From: Neurospora crassa OR74A
Taxonomy: Eukaryota > Ascomycota > Sordariomycetes > Sordariales > Sordariaceae
Direction: 5' to 3'
NCBI RefSeq assembly: GCF_000182925.2
Contig: NC_026506.1
Location: 1,612,001-1,676,000, forward strand
Length of the DNA stretch: 64,000 nt
Part shown: positions 10,118-22,200 of the stretch, one piece after another
Position numbering within the stretch: position 1 is the first letter of the stretch
Layout: the number at the start of each line of letters is the position of its first letter
Position numbers and translations under genes: made by a program
The notes under the pieces: model-generated
What the model was told of the DNA's origin: nothing
Databases searched by the model: none
The model's input: the letters and a program-made list of their open reading frames with translations, nothing else

Positions 10118-12834
10118 ATGAGCAGGAGATTATCCTCAAGCACTGGGGAGACAGAGTCTAGCACCCCACTGCCCTACGCTTCACCCCTCCTCACGTCGCC
10201 TTGGAAGGCGAGCACTCGTTTCGAGGAGTCAGACAACGAAGAATCAGACGGCACGGAGCTAGTTCTCTTGGGTCATAACAACTGCTCGCGCTTTCCAGCA
10301 AAAGGCGCGGTCAAAGTCGAAACCCCCAAGGCGCAAGCAGACACTTACTCTGCCTGGTCTTCAATTAACCCCCCACCCGACTTCGAGACCATATTGAACG
10401 CTCGCGGTGAAGCATATCGCAATTTGCCAAAGCTGAAGGGACTGCCCTTGTCAACATCAGGTTCCCCCAACCATTTTGTTTCCTTTGCTGCCCAGGCAGA
10501 CGATTGTTTCGCAAATCTTGAGGGCAGCGAGCTCGCAGAGAAGGACCATCATAGGTCATCAAAGGAACAGGCCGTGCGATACCGCAAAGGATCTCGACCT
10601 TCCGTACTAAAGCCCCAAGAAGACAACATCCAAGACAATAGCATTCACAACGACAACGTTCACAGCAACGAAACCTCATTCGTCCAGGTCACTTGGCTCC
10701 TACTTCTCACATTCAACGCCGTGGTTAGGGGAACATCTCGTCTTGTGCTCTTCTCAACCTTGGTGCCGCTTTTGTTTGTGAAGCGCACGGGCCTGTTTGT
10801 TCTTTGCGCTTTGTTCGAGGTCGTCGGAGTTTGGCTCTTGTTCGCAAGCCAGTGCTACAACATACTGCTCCTCATCGTCAGGAAGTTGACCCTCATAGCA
10901 AGGATCCAATGCATCAAGGGCCTTATCTGGGCTCTAAAACTTTTGAAATGGAGCATAACATTCAAAGCAGCGCTCCGAAGAGACGAGGGTCCCGCTGGTC
11001 ACTCTACAGACCACCCAAAGTTGATCAGCTGTCATCAACAGTAAAGGCTGATATCAGCGACACATCCGGGCTAAATCTCCATGACGGACAGCCACCGAGG
11101 ACAAAGGGTATGATTCACTCGTCTGACGACGACAGCAACGTGGGATGTACCACACGTATCCCGTCTTTCACAGGCCGGGTGAAGCAACAGAACAATGAGA
11201 ACAAACCACCCGAGCGGATTCAGGAAGAAAGCACTACTCCAGCATCAACAAAGCAAGGCATTTCTAAATCACGGACTTTCAATGTTTTGTCAAATCTTAC
11301 CCATACATTCTCCCGCAGTTCGTTACTCAGTCATTCAACGGCAAGTCCCCAGGATCTCCAGAACTCGTCATCAACTGCAACAGCAAAGAGTTCCCGTTCC
11401 TCACTATCCTCTCGCTTTGGTAGGAAAGCGATGGACCACGACGTAGGCCCTTCAACCGAAGCTACTGAGCCTACGCCTACATGTGAAGAAGCACCGCCAC
11501 CGCTTCCGATCAATCCCCGGTTTGTTTCAACGGCAATGCCTTCGGCGTATTGGGCTGGGCGCTTTACGTCTCTCCATGACCGGTTCCACAACGAGATACT
11601 AGGACCTCGTAACCTCAATTTGATTATTGAGGCGCATGCATTCCTATCCACGACGTCTAGTGATCTTAACAACTCGACAACCACCCCCTCGCCCCCTGCA
11701 TCGGCATTCAACAACCCTTCTACCTCCGTATACGCCTCTAGCCGTATCGTGCCCATTCGGGATCTCAGCTTCTACACTCCTGCAATGATGCACCCCAATG
11801 CTGACCAACTCGGGCTCAAGACGACTGAGAATAGACACATACCTCACTATATAAGATGCATACCCCATTCAGCCACCACCAATGCTATTATGCAGAGTTC
11901 GAGAAAGTCTAGCACCTACGTCAGTGAACGGAACCCTGCAGTATACAAGACAGTGCAGCACGAGGAGACGTACAATCCAAAGGTTCCATCCCCTTCTATG
12001 ATCCCTACTCGCGTCATCCCCAGGTCCGAATCCTCGAGGATTCTTCCTCGGCGGCCCCTGCCGGAACCTCCCGTATCCGAGTCCTCAAGGGTCCTACCCC
12101 GACGGCCCTTGCCAGAAACTTCATTCTCCGAGTCTCCGAGTGACATTCATATTTACCCACAGGAGAGCCAGAATAGCAACAACCCACCGACGAAATACAA
12201 TAACTGCTCGTCGACAAGCTTCCGAATGAAGAACACCGATCGTCCGAACAGGATTATGAGCGAATCCCGGGCGCAGGCACAAAGGGAGAGGGAAGCCATG
12301 CTTCGAAGAGTGACAGTCGCGGATGCGACTGCTCTTACGGATGACGACAACAGATGTCGTCGCGTTTTCGTTCATCTCGAGGCATGCTGTGTCACGGATG
12401 AGGCACGCAACTCGCTGTATGCTTGGCAACAGGACTATGCGAGAAGAACCCAGCGAGAGGTGCTGCTTCCAAAGGGTGGTACCATGCATGGTCCACGTGG
12501 CTTCAAAAGCAGCGTCTTTGGCAGGAGTTTGTTTGGGAGTCGACGGAGCAGGGGGTCTTTGCCTTCTGGTCCAGGTGGAGGTAGCATCACGACTGGCCTC
12601 AATGTGGACCTTGGACAACCTCAAAGTGAGGTCCGGCCCTCGAAGACGGAGCGATCACTGCTCCAGGTGCCAAGGAGAGTGTTTACCCATGGAAAATCAG
12701 CCAGTATGAAGGTTGATAGCATGGAGCCGAGCTCGTATGGTCATCGACTTGAGAGACACGGGACGGTTCGCGGAGTTGAAGCAGACAACGAGGTCAGGAA
12801 GGAACGGTATCAGCATCGTATGAGCCTTGCGTGA
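10118..12834 (+). CDS. Large Ser/Pro-rich protein with hydrophobic segments, unknown function (about 870-900 aa, one unresolved junction)
   Basis: Two overlapping frames appear to be one gene. Frame 1 opens at ATG 10118 (MSRRLSSST) and carries an acidic, Ser-rich N-terminus, then two or three hydrophobic stretches around residues 190-270 (VTWLLLLTFNAVV, LVLFSTLVPLLFV, LFVLCALFEVVGVWLLF). Frame 2 carries the rest: basic, Ser-rich sequence from about 10971, a conserved-looking block PSAYWAGRFTSLHDRFHNEILGPRNL (about 11540-11615), a proline-rich tandem repeat, and a C-terminal block around CRRVFVHLEACCVTDEARNSLYAWQQDY (about 12355-12440). The frames join by losing 2 nt modulo 3. An intron at 10885-10970 would do this, but its donor GTTGAC is non-consensus. 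I recognise the YWAGRF block as typical of an uncharacterised ascomycete family; no function is claimed. Confidence 0.65.
12024..12125 (+). repeat. Tandem 51-bp coding repeat (proline-rich)
   Basis: Two adjacent diverged copies of about 51 bp inside the gene above encode SESSRILPRRPLPEPPV and SESSRVLPRRPLPETSF. The copies differ at many synonymous positions, so the duplication is not recent. The RPLPxPP core resembles an SH3-ligand type motif, which is inference only. Confidence 0.7.
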
Positions 12835-13818
12835 GCATACGTCAACGTTTATTTGCAGATGGTGGATGTTCTTGGCGATGAATGGACGATGGAACGGATT
12901 TATGAGCTGTACTATTATTGCATGTGTATTATTGGCTTGAAAGATAGAGCAAGCATTACGGCCTCCTTTTGGAGTGATGGAAGAGACTACAGAACAAGAG
13001 CATAGTCATTTCGCTCTAGATATTCATGGTAACAGGCATGGTCGGACTTCTCTATAGAGTATTTTCTCGGTTTCCGACCTCATCTTACCGCTTCACATAC
13101 CCAGGGTAAGAGGCAAAGGTCCGGCGTTGTAGAGGGCAGTTCTGGCATTCATTGATGCCTTGAACCTCATAATGGTAACGCAAATAAATGGTAGTTAGTC
13201 TTGTATTGACATTTCTTTCAATGATCAAACTTTGAGTTTCGGTACAGGTGCAATTGCCGCCGAGTATGATCAGTCCCTCGCCAATACTCCTGTCATTGAG
13301 CCCTGTCAGCTAGGATGGCGTATCAAGAGGTGTATATCACAAAGATGTGTAGCACAGTGAGCAGGCTGATTTTGTTCGAGCACCCTTTTTCCAATCTCTT
13401 CGGTCTCGTATAGTACGTCTCCCGATGACTTGAAGCGTTGTTCTCAATCGAATGTCAAAAAGAGGTTTGCATGTGTATGATCATATGAAATCGAGTTCTT
13501 TGTTTTGTAAGAGGTCATCCCTATTTCGAGGCGACCATTACCTCGTATTTTGAACATGGCCCTTTCTTACCCCCAACTCCTGTCTACAGTATAAGCTAGT
13601 AATTGCGTGATGCCAAACCACCCACCCAAGCCAGAACTCCTTTTTTCAATGCAAATGTTGATCCTGCCCTGCCCACAGATGTAAAAGTTTTACGATGCAA
13701 GACCCCATCGCCTACCCATTGCATCCACCCACAAGAGGTACCTAGGTACTTGGGTTCATTCCAACCATACTGAACCACCCCCGAATCCAAACCACCCTCT
13801 CTTACAAACCTGCCCCTC
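12835..13818. other. Convergent intergenic region
   Basis: This contains the 3' ends of two convergent genes: the Ser/Pro-rich gene on + and TFB2 on -. The sequence is moderately A+T-rich with no protein-like frame. A TACCTAGGTA palindrome lies near 13739. No RNA gene is seen. Confidence 0.5.
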
Positions 13819-15408
13819 TTACTCCCCCTTCTTCCGACTCTTCAAATAATCCCTCAACTGCTCATGCTTGCTGGCAAAAAAGAGCTGCCTCTTATCATTC
13901 TTCCACACTAGTACGCCAATCTCCTCCGCATACCTGCTCAGCGCCGCGTACTCCTCCGTGCTCTCAAAGTCCTTGAACAAGAAGCCCGCCGTGGTCTGCA
14001 TCCTTTCGTTCTCCAGCTGCCAAAGCCTGATCTGGTCCACCACCGTCGGGGGAAGCACCGGTTTACCCGTGACCGTGGCTTCGCGCACCATTTGTTGATG
14101 AGCATGCGCGTGTAGGTAGGAAATGATTTGGTCGGCGGTGATGCCGAAGCCGATTGCTTGGCGGATGGAGTCGCGGGTTAGGCGGCCCGAGACCATGTTG
14201 GGGAAACGCATGTTGAGCTGGCAGAAGAGAGCCAGGACGGCGATTTGTAGCGGGGAGGTGGTGTAGGCGTAGATACGATAGTTGGTCTCGATGATGATGC
14301 CCTTGGCTGCTGTCTGTGTTTTGTCGGGGGTGGCGGCGGGGCCGCCGCTGGTGCTGGTCGTGGTGCCGGGCTCGCCCGAGGGGTTGGCGGTTGCGGCCGT
14401 GAAAGCCGAGGAGACGGTGCGCAGGGCCGAGGCGGTACTGGTCAGTGTGGTGGCCAGGCGGGTAGGGAAAAACTGGCGCGTGTCGCGCGGGAAGTAGATG
14501 AGCCCGAAGTCGACGAGCGAGGGAAGCATATTCCGCCGCGTCTCGGTCAGGGCCGAAGTATCGTAGGCAGTTCCAAGCTCAAGCGAGCTGAGCATGAAGA
14601 GGAAGGAGAGCATGTCAATGCTGTCCATGCCCGAGTCGGCCGTGTGGTCGGCTGCTTCGAGCCAGAGGAGGAGGAGCGTCCATACTTGGGCGTTGGACTC
14701 CTGGAGAAGGAAGGTGAAACCGGCTTGCGTAATTCCGATTCCTGTACGGGTGTCTGGACGTCGTTCGACGAGGCGTCCGGCCAAGAGTAGTTCCTTCACA
14801 CTGGCCTTGGGTCCGCTGACCCCTTCTGAGCTGCCGTGGACCCCAAGACTGTTGACAACGTAGTGGAGGATGTCGTCCCACTTCTTACGAGCGTACCTGT
14901 CCAGGTAGGCGATGTCGATGGAGGGATCGACGGGAAGAGAACTAGGGACGCCAAAGCTGCCATCTTCGCCGCCCCCTTCGAAGGCTAGTTGTAGGCCTTT
15001 CTTGAAGCTCGCCGTGATTTGGATTTCTTGGGTTCGGTCCTTGCTTGGTGGTGAGACCTGTAGGATGTGGAGGGATCGGAGAGCGGCAATGGTGCGATCG
15101 CGATGTATCTTTCCGCCGCCCTCTGGAGGGAACCATATGTCAAGGGAGGTTAACGGGAATGGGTCGGGCATGTACAGTAGACCTCGGACAATAACCTTGG
15201 CTATCGAGGGACAAAGGAGTTAGCTACATGCTATAGATTCGGCGTCCAAGACTTCGGTATCTGACTCGAGGAACAATTGCATACCATGATAAGACAGCAT
15301 ACGGCGGAAGATGGCCAAAGCTGTCGCTGGTGACTGGTACAGTCTCCTAAAAGCTGTACCTGGCAGCTTCTCCAAGTACTCGAGGAGCTGTTGTCCGCCG
15401 AGTGACAT
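13819..15408 (-). CDS. TFB2: TFIIH subunit Tfb2 (p52), 501 aa
   Basis: Tfb2/p52 anchors and stimulates the XPB/Ssl2 translocase in the TFIIH core, which serves RNA polymerase II initiation and nucleotide excision repair. Exon 1 is 15285-15408 and exon 2 is 13819-15200, with an 84-nt intron (GTATGC...TAG). The protein begins MSLGGQQLLEYLEKLPG and continues LYQSPATALAIFRRML, AKVIVRGLLYMPDPFP, then the winged-helix and middle domains. The C-terminal Tfb2 domain includes LQIAVLALFCQLNMRFPNMVSGRLTRDSIRQAIGFGITADQIISYLHAHAHQ and WENER-type sequence (IRLWQLENERM), with a C-terminal FLFKDFESTEEYAALSRYAEEIGVLVW that binds Tfb5 in homologues. The length matches yeast Tfb2 (513 aa). A Gly/Ser/Thr-rich insert sits near residue 290. 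The first in-frame ATG after a stop-free GTG stretch gives the family-typical start. Confidence 0.95.
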
Positions 15409-16112
15409 GGTGGATAGACGGGCGGGCACAGCGGGCCGCTAATAGAGATTCGTTATCGCTATGTGAATGGCAATGTGAAAGGTCAAGTCGAATATTCGGT
15501 AAACGTAGTGCTTCGAATGTCGTCAAGTCCAGATGGCTCGTCGAGAGGATCACGATGTAATGCTACTGGTTGACTTCTGCTGGCAGATATGGGGACCAAA
15601 ACCAACTTCTAGGTGGAAAGTGTTATATCGACGGAAGTGTGATTTATGATGAATCGAGTATATGTTTATTCGGTAGGTACCCAGGGAATCGAGCGATAAT
15701 GGTGTAGCCGGTGGCACTTGTGGGTGAAAGGCATAAGGTGCAAAAGAAGACCTTGAAGGCTGTTGATGATCATTGCGTTGTACGCGCGCGAGGATAGGTT
15801 GCCTGCCCCGTGGTGCCCTTGCAGGTGGTCACCAAGCATAAGTGGGGACTTCGGACCCTCGTGGCAGGCACTACCAGTCCCTGTTACGACGTCACCGTTC
15901 CACTGTCCGGCATTTGTCTACCGTCTCCCGGGTCGGCCAGTCTGCTTCTAAAGCCACTGTAACAGCGCCTGTCCCGGGTGGTGATTTCCGGCATTCACAG
16001 CAGTGTTCCGTCCCCAAGTCCACCTAGAGGTAGTCCAGACACCGCATCTGAAGCACACCTCGTGTATCCCTCTTACATCGTCTCCTATTTCGAGGTCAAC
16101 AGCAACAAAAAA
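15409..16112. other. Divergent promoter region between TFB2 and the thioesterase gene
   Basis: About 700 bp separate the two divergent start codons. A TAGAGGTA octamer lies at 16025-16032, close to the thioesterase start. No supported gene is seen. Confidence 0.5.
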
Positions 16113-17014
16113 ATGGCACCCAAGCTTCCACCAGCGAGATTCGTGAGATCGGTTAGTTCAGGAACTCATTTCACAGCTGCATTGACTCGGTTGCTTACAG
16201 CATGTTAGGTCCTGAAGTCGTTCATGGCCGAGTCCGGCCTTGAGCCGAGGTAAGTGATGACACATCACCATGGTCTGTCAAGAAGAGATCAAGACATGAG
16301 ACTGACCAAATTTTACAGACTCCTCGGACCTCATGTAGGCAAAAGACACCACAAAATTCCATGGATACAACGAACATGTAACTGATATGACCAAACTAGC
16401 TCCGGGTAACCGGTGCCACCGAAGGCAAGGTCGACTTTGAACTCGACATCACCAAAGACCACACCAACCGTCTAAAGATCATCCACGGCGGGACCATCGC
16501 CAGCATGGTTGACCTTGGTGGTTCTCTGGCTGTAGCCTCGAAAGGACTCTACGCCACCGGTGTGTCGACGGATCTGAACGGTATGTTTCCTTCCTTCCAT
16601 GAGATTGATTCATGCCTACTCGGACAAAAGAACTCCAGCCCAGTTATGTGCTGCTTTCCGCAAACACACAATACTAAAATGTATATGAAAAAACTCAGTT
16701 ACCTACCTTAGTAGCGGTGGGAAAGTCGGCGAGAAGATTTCCGGGACCGCTGTGTGTGACAAGAGTAAGTCTTTCTTCCTGCCCCTTTGCATCAGCAACA
16801 TGAATTATTGACATGACTAACCTTCATCATCAACAACCAAACAGTGGGCAAGACTCTTGCCTACACCACCGTCACTTTCCGCAACCAAAAGGGCGAGCTA
16901 TGTGCCCGTGGTAGTCATACAAAGTATGTCGCCAACGCCTGGAAGTCCCAAAATGGGACTGAGCTCTTCACGCCTCCGGAGGGAGCTGTGATTGCCGAGG
17001 ATGATGTGGAGTAA
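16113..17014 (+). CDS. Hotdog-fold acyl-CoA thioesterase (PaaI/ACOT13-like), 170 aa
   Basis: Predicted to hydrolyse an acyl-CoA thioester. Exons: 16113-16151, 16209-16249, 16319-16334, 16400-16580, 16699-16764, 16845-17014; all junctions are GT-AG and the joined frame is 171 codons with stop. The core shows LRVTGATEGKVDFELDI, then NRLKIIHGGTIASMVDLGGSLAVAS. The HGG is the signature of the PaaI/ACOT13 branch and sits at the start of the hotdog helix. STDLNVTYL and GKTLAYTTVTFRNQKGELCARGSHTKYV follow, ending in the last hotdog strands. The length fits ACOT13-like proteins (140-175 aa). Exon 3 is only 16 nt. The physiological substrate cannot be read from sequence; ACOT13 relatives are often mitochondrial, but no clear presequence is seen here. 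Confidence 0.9.
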
Positions 17015-17863
17015 AAGTCATGAGAGTCAACCTGGACATAGGTGCGTATGCATGGTGTACATAGAGTTGTTAGACCTCGGGCGAGTGGGCGATTAGCGAT
17101 GTTACGTCTCTGCATTTTCATTATCCTTTCAACTCATAGAAAGATACCCTTAGAGTACCTGCTTTCGGTTTTCGCATTATTGGATTTGCTTGACGTTGAA
17201 GTTTGATTTGCACTTCAGCCGCTGTTCTTCATAAGGCACTCTGTTCGGAGCTTCCGTTCTTGATTGTCTGTGAAATACGGCAGAGCGCAACGAATGGAGC
17301 AACTCGACTACCTAACACTACATCCACTAGCCTACCCTGCACTTCCTCGGCGCTTTGAGTATGTACTTCCAACCCTCAAGTACATGTCTCGCACGCTGAT
17401 ATTTCGCTATGCAGGTTGCAGGACTTCAGCCCGTGTGTCACTGGTACGTACAAGGGCCCAAATACACACAATGGCACTGAGCAAACATGACTGCCAACAG
17501 GCAACAAGGAGCAAAAGACAAAGTTCACATGGGAATGAGGGTTAACCTCTAATGAAAGCGGGCCTGTCCCCAGCGGGATCAGTTGTGAAGTTGGTGGGTG
17601 GCTTGGATGGCGTTCTCATATCTGGTACACCGAGAGCCTTGCCTACTGCGTGTACAGTAAATTCTGAGGCCCAACTCCGTTTCCGAGCTTTCCTCAGGCA
17701 ACCTCCAACGTCCAGTGGTAAACCTGACGTTGTAACCCAGTCCAGGATGACTGTATCCTTGGGATTACCATGCGTAACTCTTTGTCCCGGCAGTTTTATG
17801 CACACTTGACTTGAAGGTCGTAGCAAAAACCAGCATACCAGATGCCGTCGTTGTCATCGTCGC
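17015..17863. other. Convergent intergenic region
   Basis: Lies between the 3' ends of the thioesterase and REEP-like genes. Short frames on both strands lack motifs. Nothing else is seen. Confidence 0.5.
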
Positions 17864-19205
17864 CTACTTATCAACCCCAGTGCTCTTAGCAGCAGCAGCG
17901 TCATCGGCACCACCAGCACCCCAACCGAACCAACCGCTGCTTCCCTGAGCATTCGGCGCCGGCCTATGCCTCACCCTCCTCCCATTGTCATCCATAATCT
18001 CCTCCTCGCCGCTCTCGGCCTCGAGCTTCTCAAAGTCCGCCTCGGACCGGTTGCGGCTCAGCCCACCCCCACTCACACTGCTGTGCTCGCTCATGGAGCG
18101 CGAGTTCTTACCGCTGCGGGAGTTTGAACCTTGCCAAGGGTTGCCAGCACTTGAAGTGAGTCCAATATCGGCGCCGTCGAAGCTGAAGCCCGGCACACCG
18201 CTCTGCTGCGGGTTGTTCTGGAGTTGAGATGCCTCGCGGTCGAGCGCGTTGAGGACCGTGTTGAGACGTTCGCGCTGGGCTTCGATAAAGGAGATGCGGG
18301 CGTCCACGCCGCGAATGCTCTCGGGAACGAGGCTGGAAGCTCCGCCTCCGGTGCCCGGGGTGGGGGTGACGTCGCGGTCGAATTGGGTGCCGGAACCCTT
18401 GTTCGAGTAAGCGTTGCTGGCGGCGGTCACCGCCGAGGACAGGAAGCTATAGAAGTCGGTTCCAAGGGCGCCACCCGGGGCGTTGTTAGCGCCACCTGGG
18501 CGAGCAGACGGTACGTTGAACCGGGCGAGGAGGGATTGGGTATAGGACTGCGCAGTCTGAGAGGCGCCAGCGCCACCGCCGTAGGAGGCCGACGCGGGCT
18601 CGGGCGGTGTAGGAGGCATGCCGAGGACTTGGGTCTTGACGTATTCGATGGCTTGCTTGAGGTAGGCAAGGCCGGCGGCCTTGAGACGCTCGTGGGCCGA
18701 GGCGATGAAGTCCTCGATTTGTCCTTCGTTGGCCTCCAGCCAGGGCTCGATGTGGGTCTGGTAGATGACGCGGGCACCCTGAGTCTGGGGAAGGACTAGG
18801 TAGAGGAGGAAGACAAAGCGCATGAAGGCGTAGAAGGGGACCCTAGCGAAGCGCAAAAGGATCATGTCAGTATCTTTGCTGAAATGGCTGTCGGTGGGTA
18901 GATGATGCTTCCGTCGAATCGAACTTACCACACCAAGAACCAACCAACCCACGATTCAACGAGGACAACGAAGGAGATGACGACCCAGTACATGAGCCAT
19001 GGTGTCAACTGGGCGGGATCTGAACTCCTGAGAGCTTTGTAACTGGCGTAAACGGGAAAGAGGAAGGAGGCGACAGAGCTGTGTCGCGATACACCTTGTG
19101 TTAGTTGATGGAAACATCAAACGGTAAGGCGGCGGGGCAGCGCATCGCAAAGCCGTGCTTGGAGGACTTGACATACGAGAGAAGGTTGGGCAAGATGTCG
19201 AACAT
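17864..19205 (-). CDS. REEP/TB2-DP1-HVA22 family ER-shaping membrane protein, 385 aa
   Basis: REEP/Yop1 proteins insert hydrophobic hairpins into ER membrane and help form high-curvature tubules. Exons: 19177-19205, 18929-19078, 17864-18842, in one frame of 386 codons with stop. The N-terminus MFDILPNLLSSVASFLFPVYASYKAL is followed by DPAQLTPWLMYWVV and hydrophobic VLVESWVGWFLVW. VPFYAFMRFVFLLYLVLPQTQGARVIYQTHIEPWLEANEGQIEDFI then completes the TB2/DP1 domain, over about residues 5-120. The remaining roughly 260 residues are Ser/Gly/Ala-rich and predicted disordered, apart from a short helical stretch VDARISFIEAQRERLNTVLNALDREASQLQNN. This makes it longer than yeast Yop1 (180 aa) and closer in layout to REEP1-4-type proteins. 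The C-terminus ends in a Gly/Ala-rich tail. Confidence 0.92.
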
Positions 19206-22200
19206 GTTGACAGCAGCCTTGATTCCCGGTGATACCGGGAAACGCGAATTCGTGAAAGTACCAGAACGTCGGTTTGTTGAGTCGAGTCTCGTTCGGCGAT
19301 GAATCGAAGTCGGGGCTTGATACTTGTGCGGTCAAAGGACTTTTACGTCTTCACGGAACGAACAGTGGGAAGGAAATCAAAGAAGCGGGAGAATCATTCA
19401 ATTCGAGGTCGAGGTGACCAAGTAGAAAAGTTGCTCTATTTGGATGACAAGGAAGAGGAGACGAGGTGCATGGGAGAAGCAGGTGTTTGTGTAGCTGCTT
19501 CAGATGTTCGTATGATGAATGAGGTAATAGGCTGTGAAGAAGCCAACGCAAGTCTCCATCAGCAAGCGGTGCAGATGTGGAAACCCCGTCGATGCAAGGC
19601 TACCTTACCGCACTTAAGGCTTAGCCAAGTGATCTCGGTGAGCCAGGTGACGGGACGGGACGGCTGGAGAGCCAGCTGAGCCAAAGTCTGCGGTAGGTAG
19701 TACGTACCTCTAGGTGTAATACCTGGTTGTCACCCCGTCGGGCTCGCTACCGTGGGATCGGAGCCGTGAAAGGAGAGGAAGGAAGACGGTACGGGAGTTA
19801 TACCTAGATGCCCTGTTTCAAGACAGCCGGAGACAAACAGCGAGCTTCAGGGGCTGAGAGATACTGTAGTACCGACCTAGCACCGCCAGAGACGGGGGAG
19901 CCCCTAGAGGTACGGTTCCCCTCCCTCTTCCCCCGCCAGTCTTACGATAAGGGACGATAAGGCCGCGGGAAGCCCCACCAACACCCCACTTCAACCCCGG
20001 ATTTGCAAGACTGAGCGGAGCCAACTGAAGACATGGATGATGTCTTTTCAACATCAGATCTCTTGGTTTCTCCATCTCACAACTTCAACTTGGTCCATCA
20101 ACGTCATCCATCTTCTTCATCTGTGCTTCTTGATTTCAATCCTCTTTCAAGAACCATGTCAGCCTCTGTCAGAATTGGCTGCCGCCATTGGAGTGTCTCA
20201 CTGCGTACAAACACCATAGACACCATAGACACCATAGCCACCACAGCCACCACAGCTTGAATGGCTGGGATGACCACTATTGAGATTCGGCATCCACTTG
20301 CACTATAGTCTAATGAATGTTCGGAGTTGGGTTCCGAGGCCTCCTGGGTTATCTTCTTTGGCCTCGCGGGCCTTGCCAGACAAGATATACACGCAGATAT
20401 ACACGCCACCGCCAGGTATCTACACCGGCACGACTCAACACTCTCTGGGCTCTGCGGATCTTCTCTTTAAGCTGCTCAACTCGTCTGAACACGGTGTATT
20501 CAGTGCCTGTTTGATGGCTTTGCGGGAATGATTCGATGGTCAGAGGACGGCATCACAAGGCCCGATTTTGTTCATTTCTAAAACGGAACTCGAATACCTA
20601 CCCAGCGTCACACCATGCTGTCATTCCGGCACATCATTAGCCTCAGTTTGAGCACCATGTAGTCAGGTTTCAGCACATGGGCCGCAAACGATGCGGCTCT
20701 GCGGCAGGTGTCCGCTTCTACCACGACGAACCATCTGCTGCTACAGCCAACGCCGTCCGACGATACCTACCTTGGAAGCTGCAAGGGGCTGCAAGCCCGA
20801 GAAACAGTCACCCGAGGCGCCGAGTTCCGGAACTGACAGCCGACTATGCATACAACTGCATCCTTGAGTTCATGTTGGGTCGGCAAGCTATAGGGCAGAT
20901 TGCCTGCACCACTGCCGCGTCGGCGATACTGCAGTGTCATCTTGTCTTCACTCCGGTCTTGCTCAAGTTGTGTAACGACTTTTCAATAATGTGCAGAACC
21001 GCGCAAATATGTCGCCCTGATTTTTCCTTCTCTCAGTCCGGGTACCACAATCTACAACCGGCATCCAGAAAAGGTTCTTTGTCGTCTACATCGATGTACA
21101 AGAGCAGGCGCAATCCAGCAACGATCGTGTTCCTTAACGTTCCAACATGGAAAAGAGACGGCGATGACCATTGCCACGATATACTCAATGTTACAGCTTG
21201 ATCAAGAGGACAAAGAGTTTGATGTCGCTGGAAAAGGAGCTGAGTGTCTTTTGAGAAACAGTCGGCATGGGCGGATAACATCACCCGGTCGGTCTCTGTC
21301 AACGATCGCTATCTTCGACCTTCGTATCAGGCAAGCCGGAACACCACAATCGGATCTCCAGAAGTCTCGTCACTGAATTGCTGTCTTCCTTTGGTAGGAT
21401 GTCAAGCAGCAGTCGAGTTCTCGCCCCTTTCCCCTCTCAGAGTGACCTCCAGCAACGGGGTTGAGAGTGAACGGTTAGAATCGGACTCAATTTGCTCGCC
21501 GAGGTCTTGGATTCCTACTCGAACCTTTTTGATACTAAGGGAATCGACTTGAGAATATTCCAAGAGTCTTCCGTCTCACGACTCCCAAAATGTTGAAGCT
21601 TGCCAGCTCGACCAAATATTTTATCAGCCACGACTATGATCACAAGAAAAGGGGCCAAGTTATGCTTAAAGATTTATCCCTCGCACAATCCGGCAATGTC
21701 ATCATTGGCTGTTGCATCCTCGGCTTGCTCGGGTCTCGCACCACGGGTATGCGGTAGCGTTCGTGTTGGCAAAGATCCTAGTACGATCCAAGCTGGATGT
21801 GACACTGGACTGGGGATCAGTCCAGATTTCTGGGTTGCCTAGGTTACTGTCCAAGCACAGCAGGATCCACGACGGCAAATGTCCTCGGCCCAGCCGCGAG
21901 GGAAAACTCAATGCGCATAGTCTGCTCTCTGCGTCGCCAGCCAACCCGGAAAAGGGGCAAAACGCCATCACAAACAGCGAAGCTCCAGTGAGCCATGTAG
22001 GGACGCATTTCCTGTTCCAGAGGAGGGCAAGTGTACCTACCATCATGATAGCTTTTCAACATTCATGAGTGTCATCTCAAGAGGCTTAGGTCAGTTATGA
22101 CAGCGGGCAAGGGAACCTCTGTTGTGATCAAGTAAAGGTGTTCCAGTGGTGGTTGTCTTCAGCCCCACCCCTTTTCTCCTCGCTGCCGGGCACTATTCTG

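Noticed and set aside
20677-21201. 174-codon open frame on + in the long spacer
   Set aside because: No domain, biased neither in codon use nor in hydrophobic pattern, and no sensible exon on either side.
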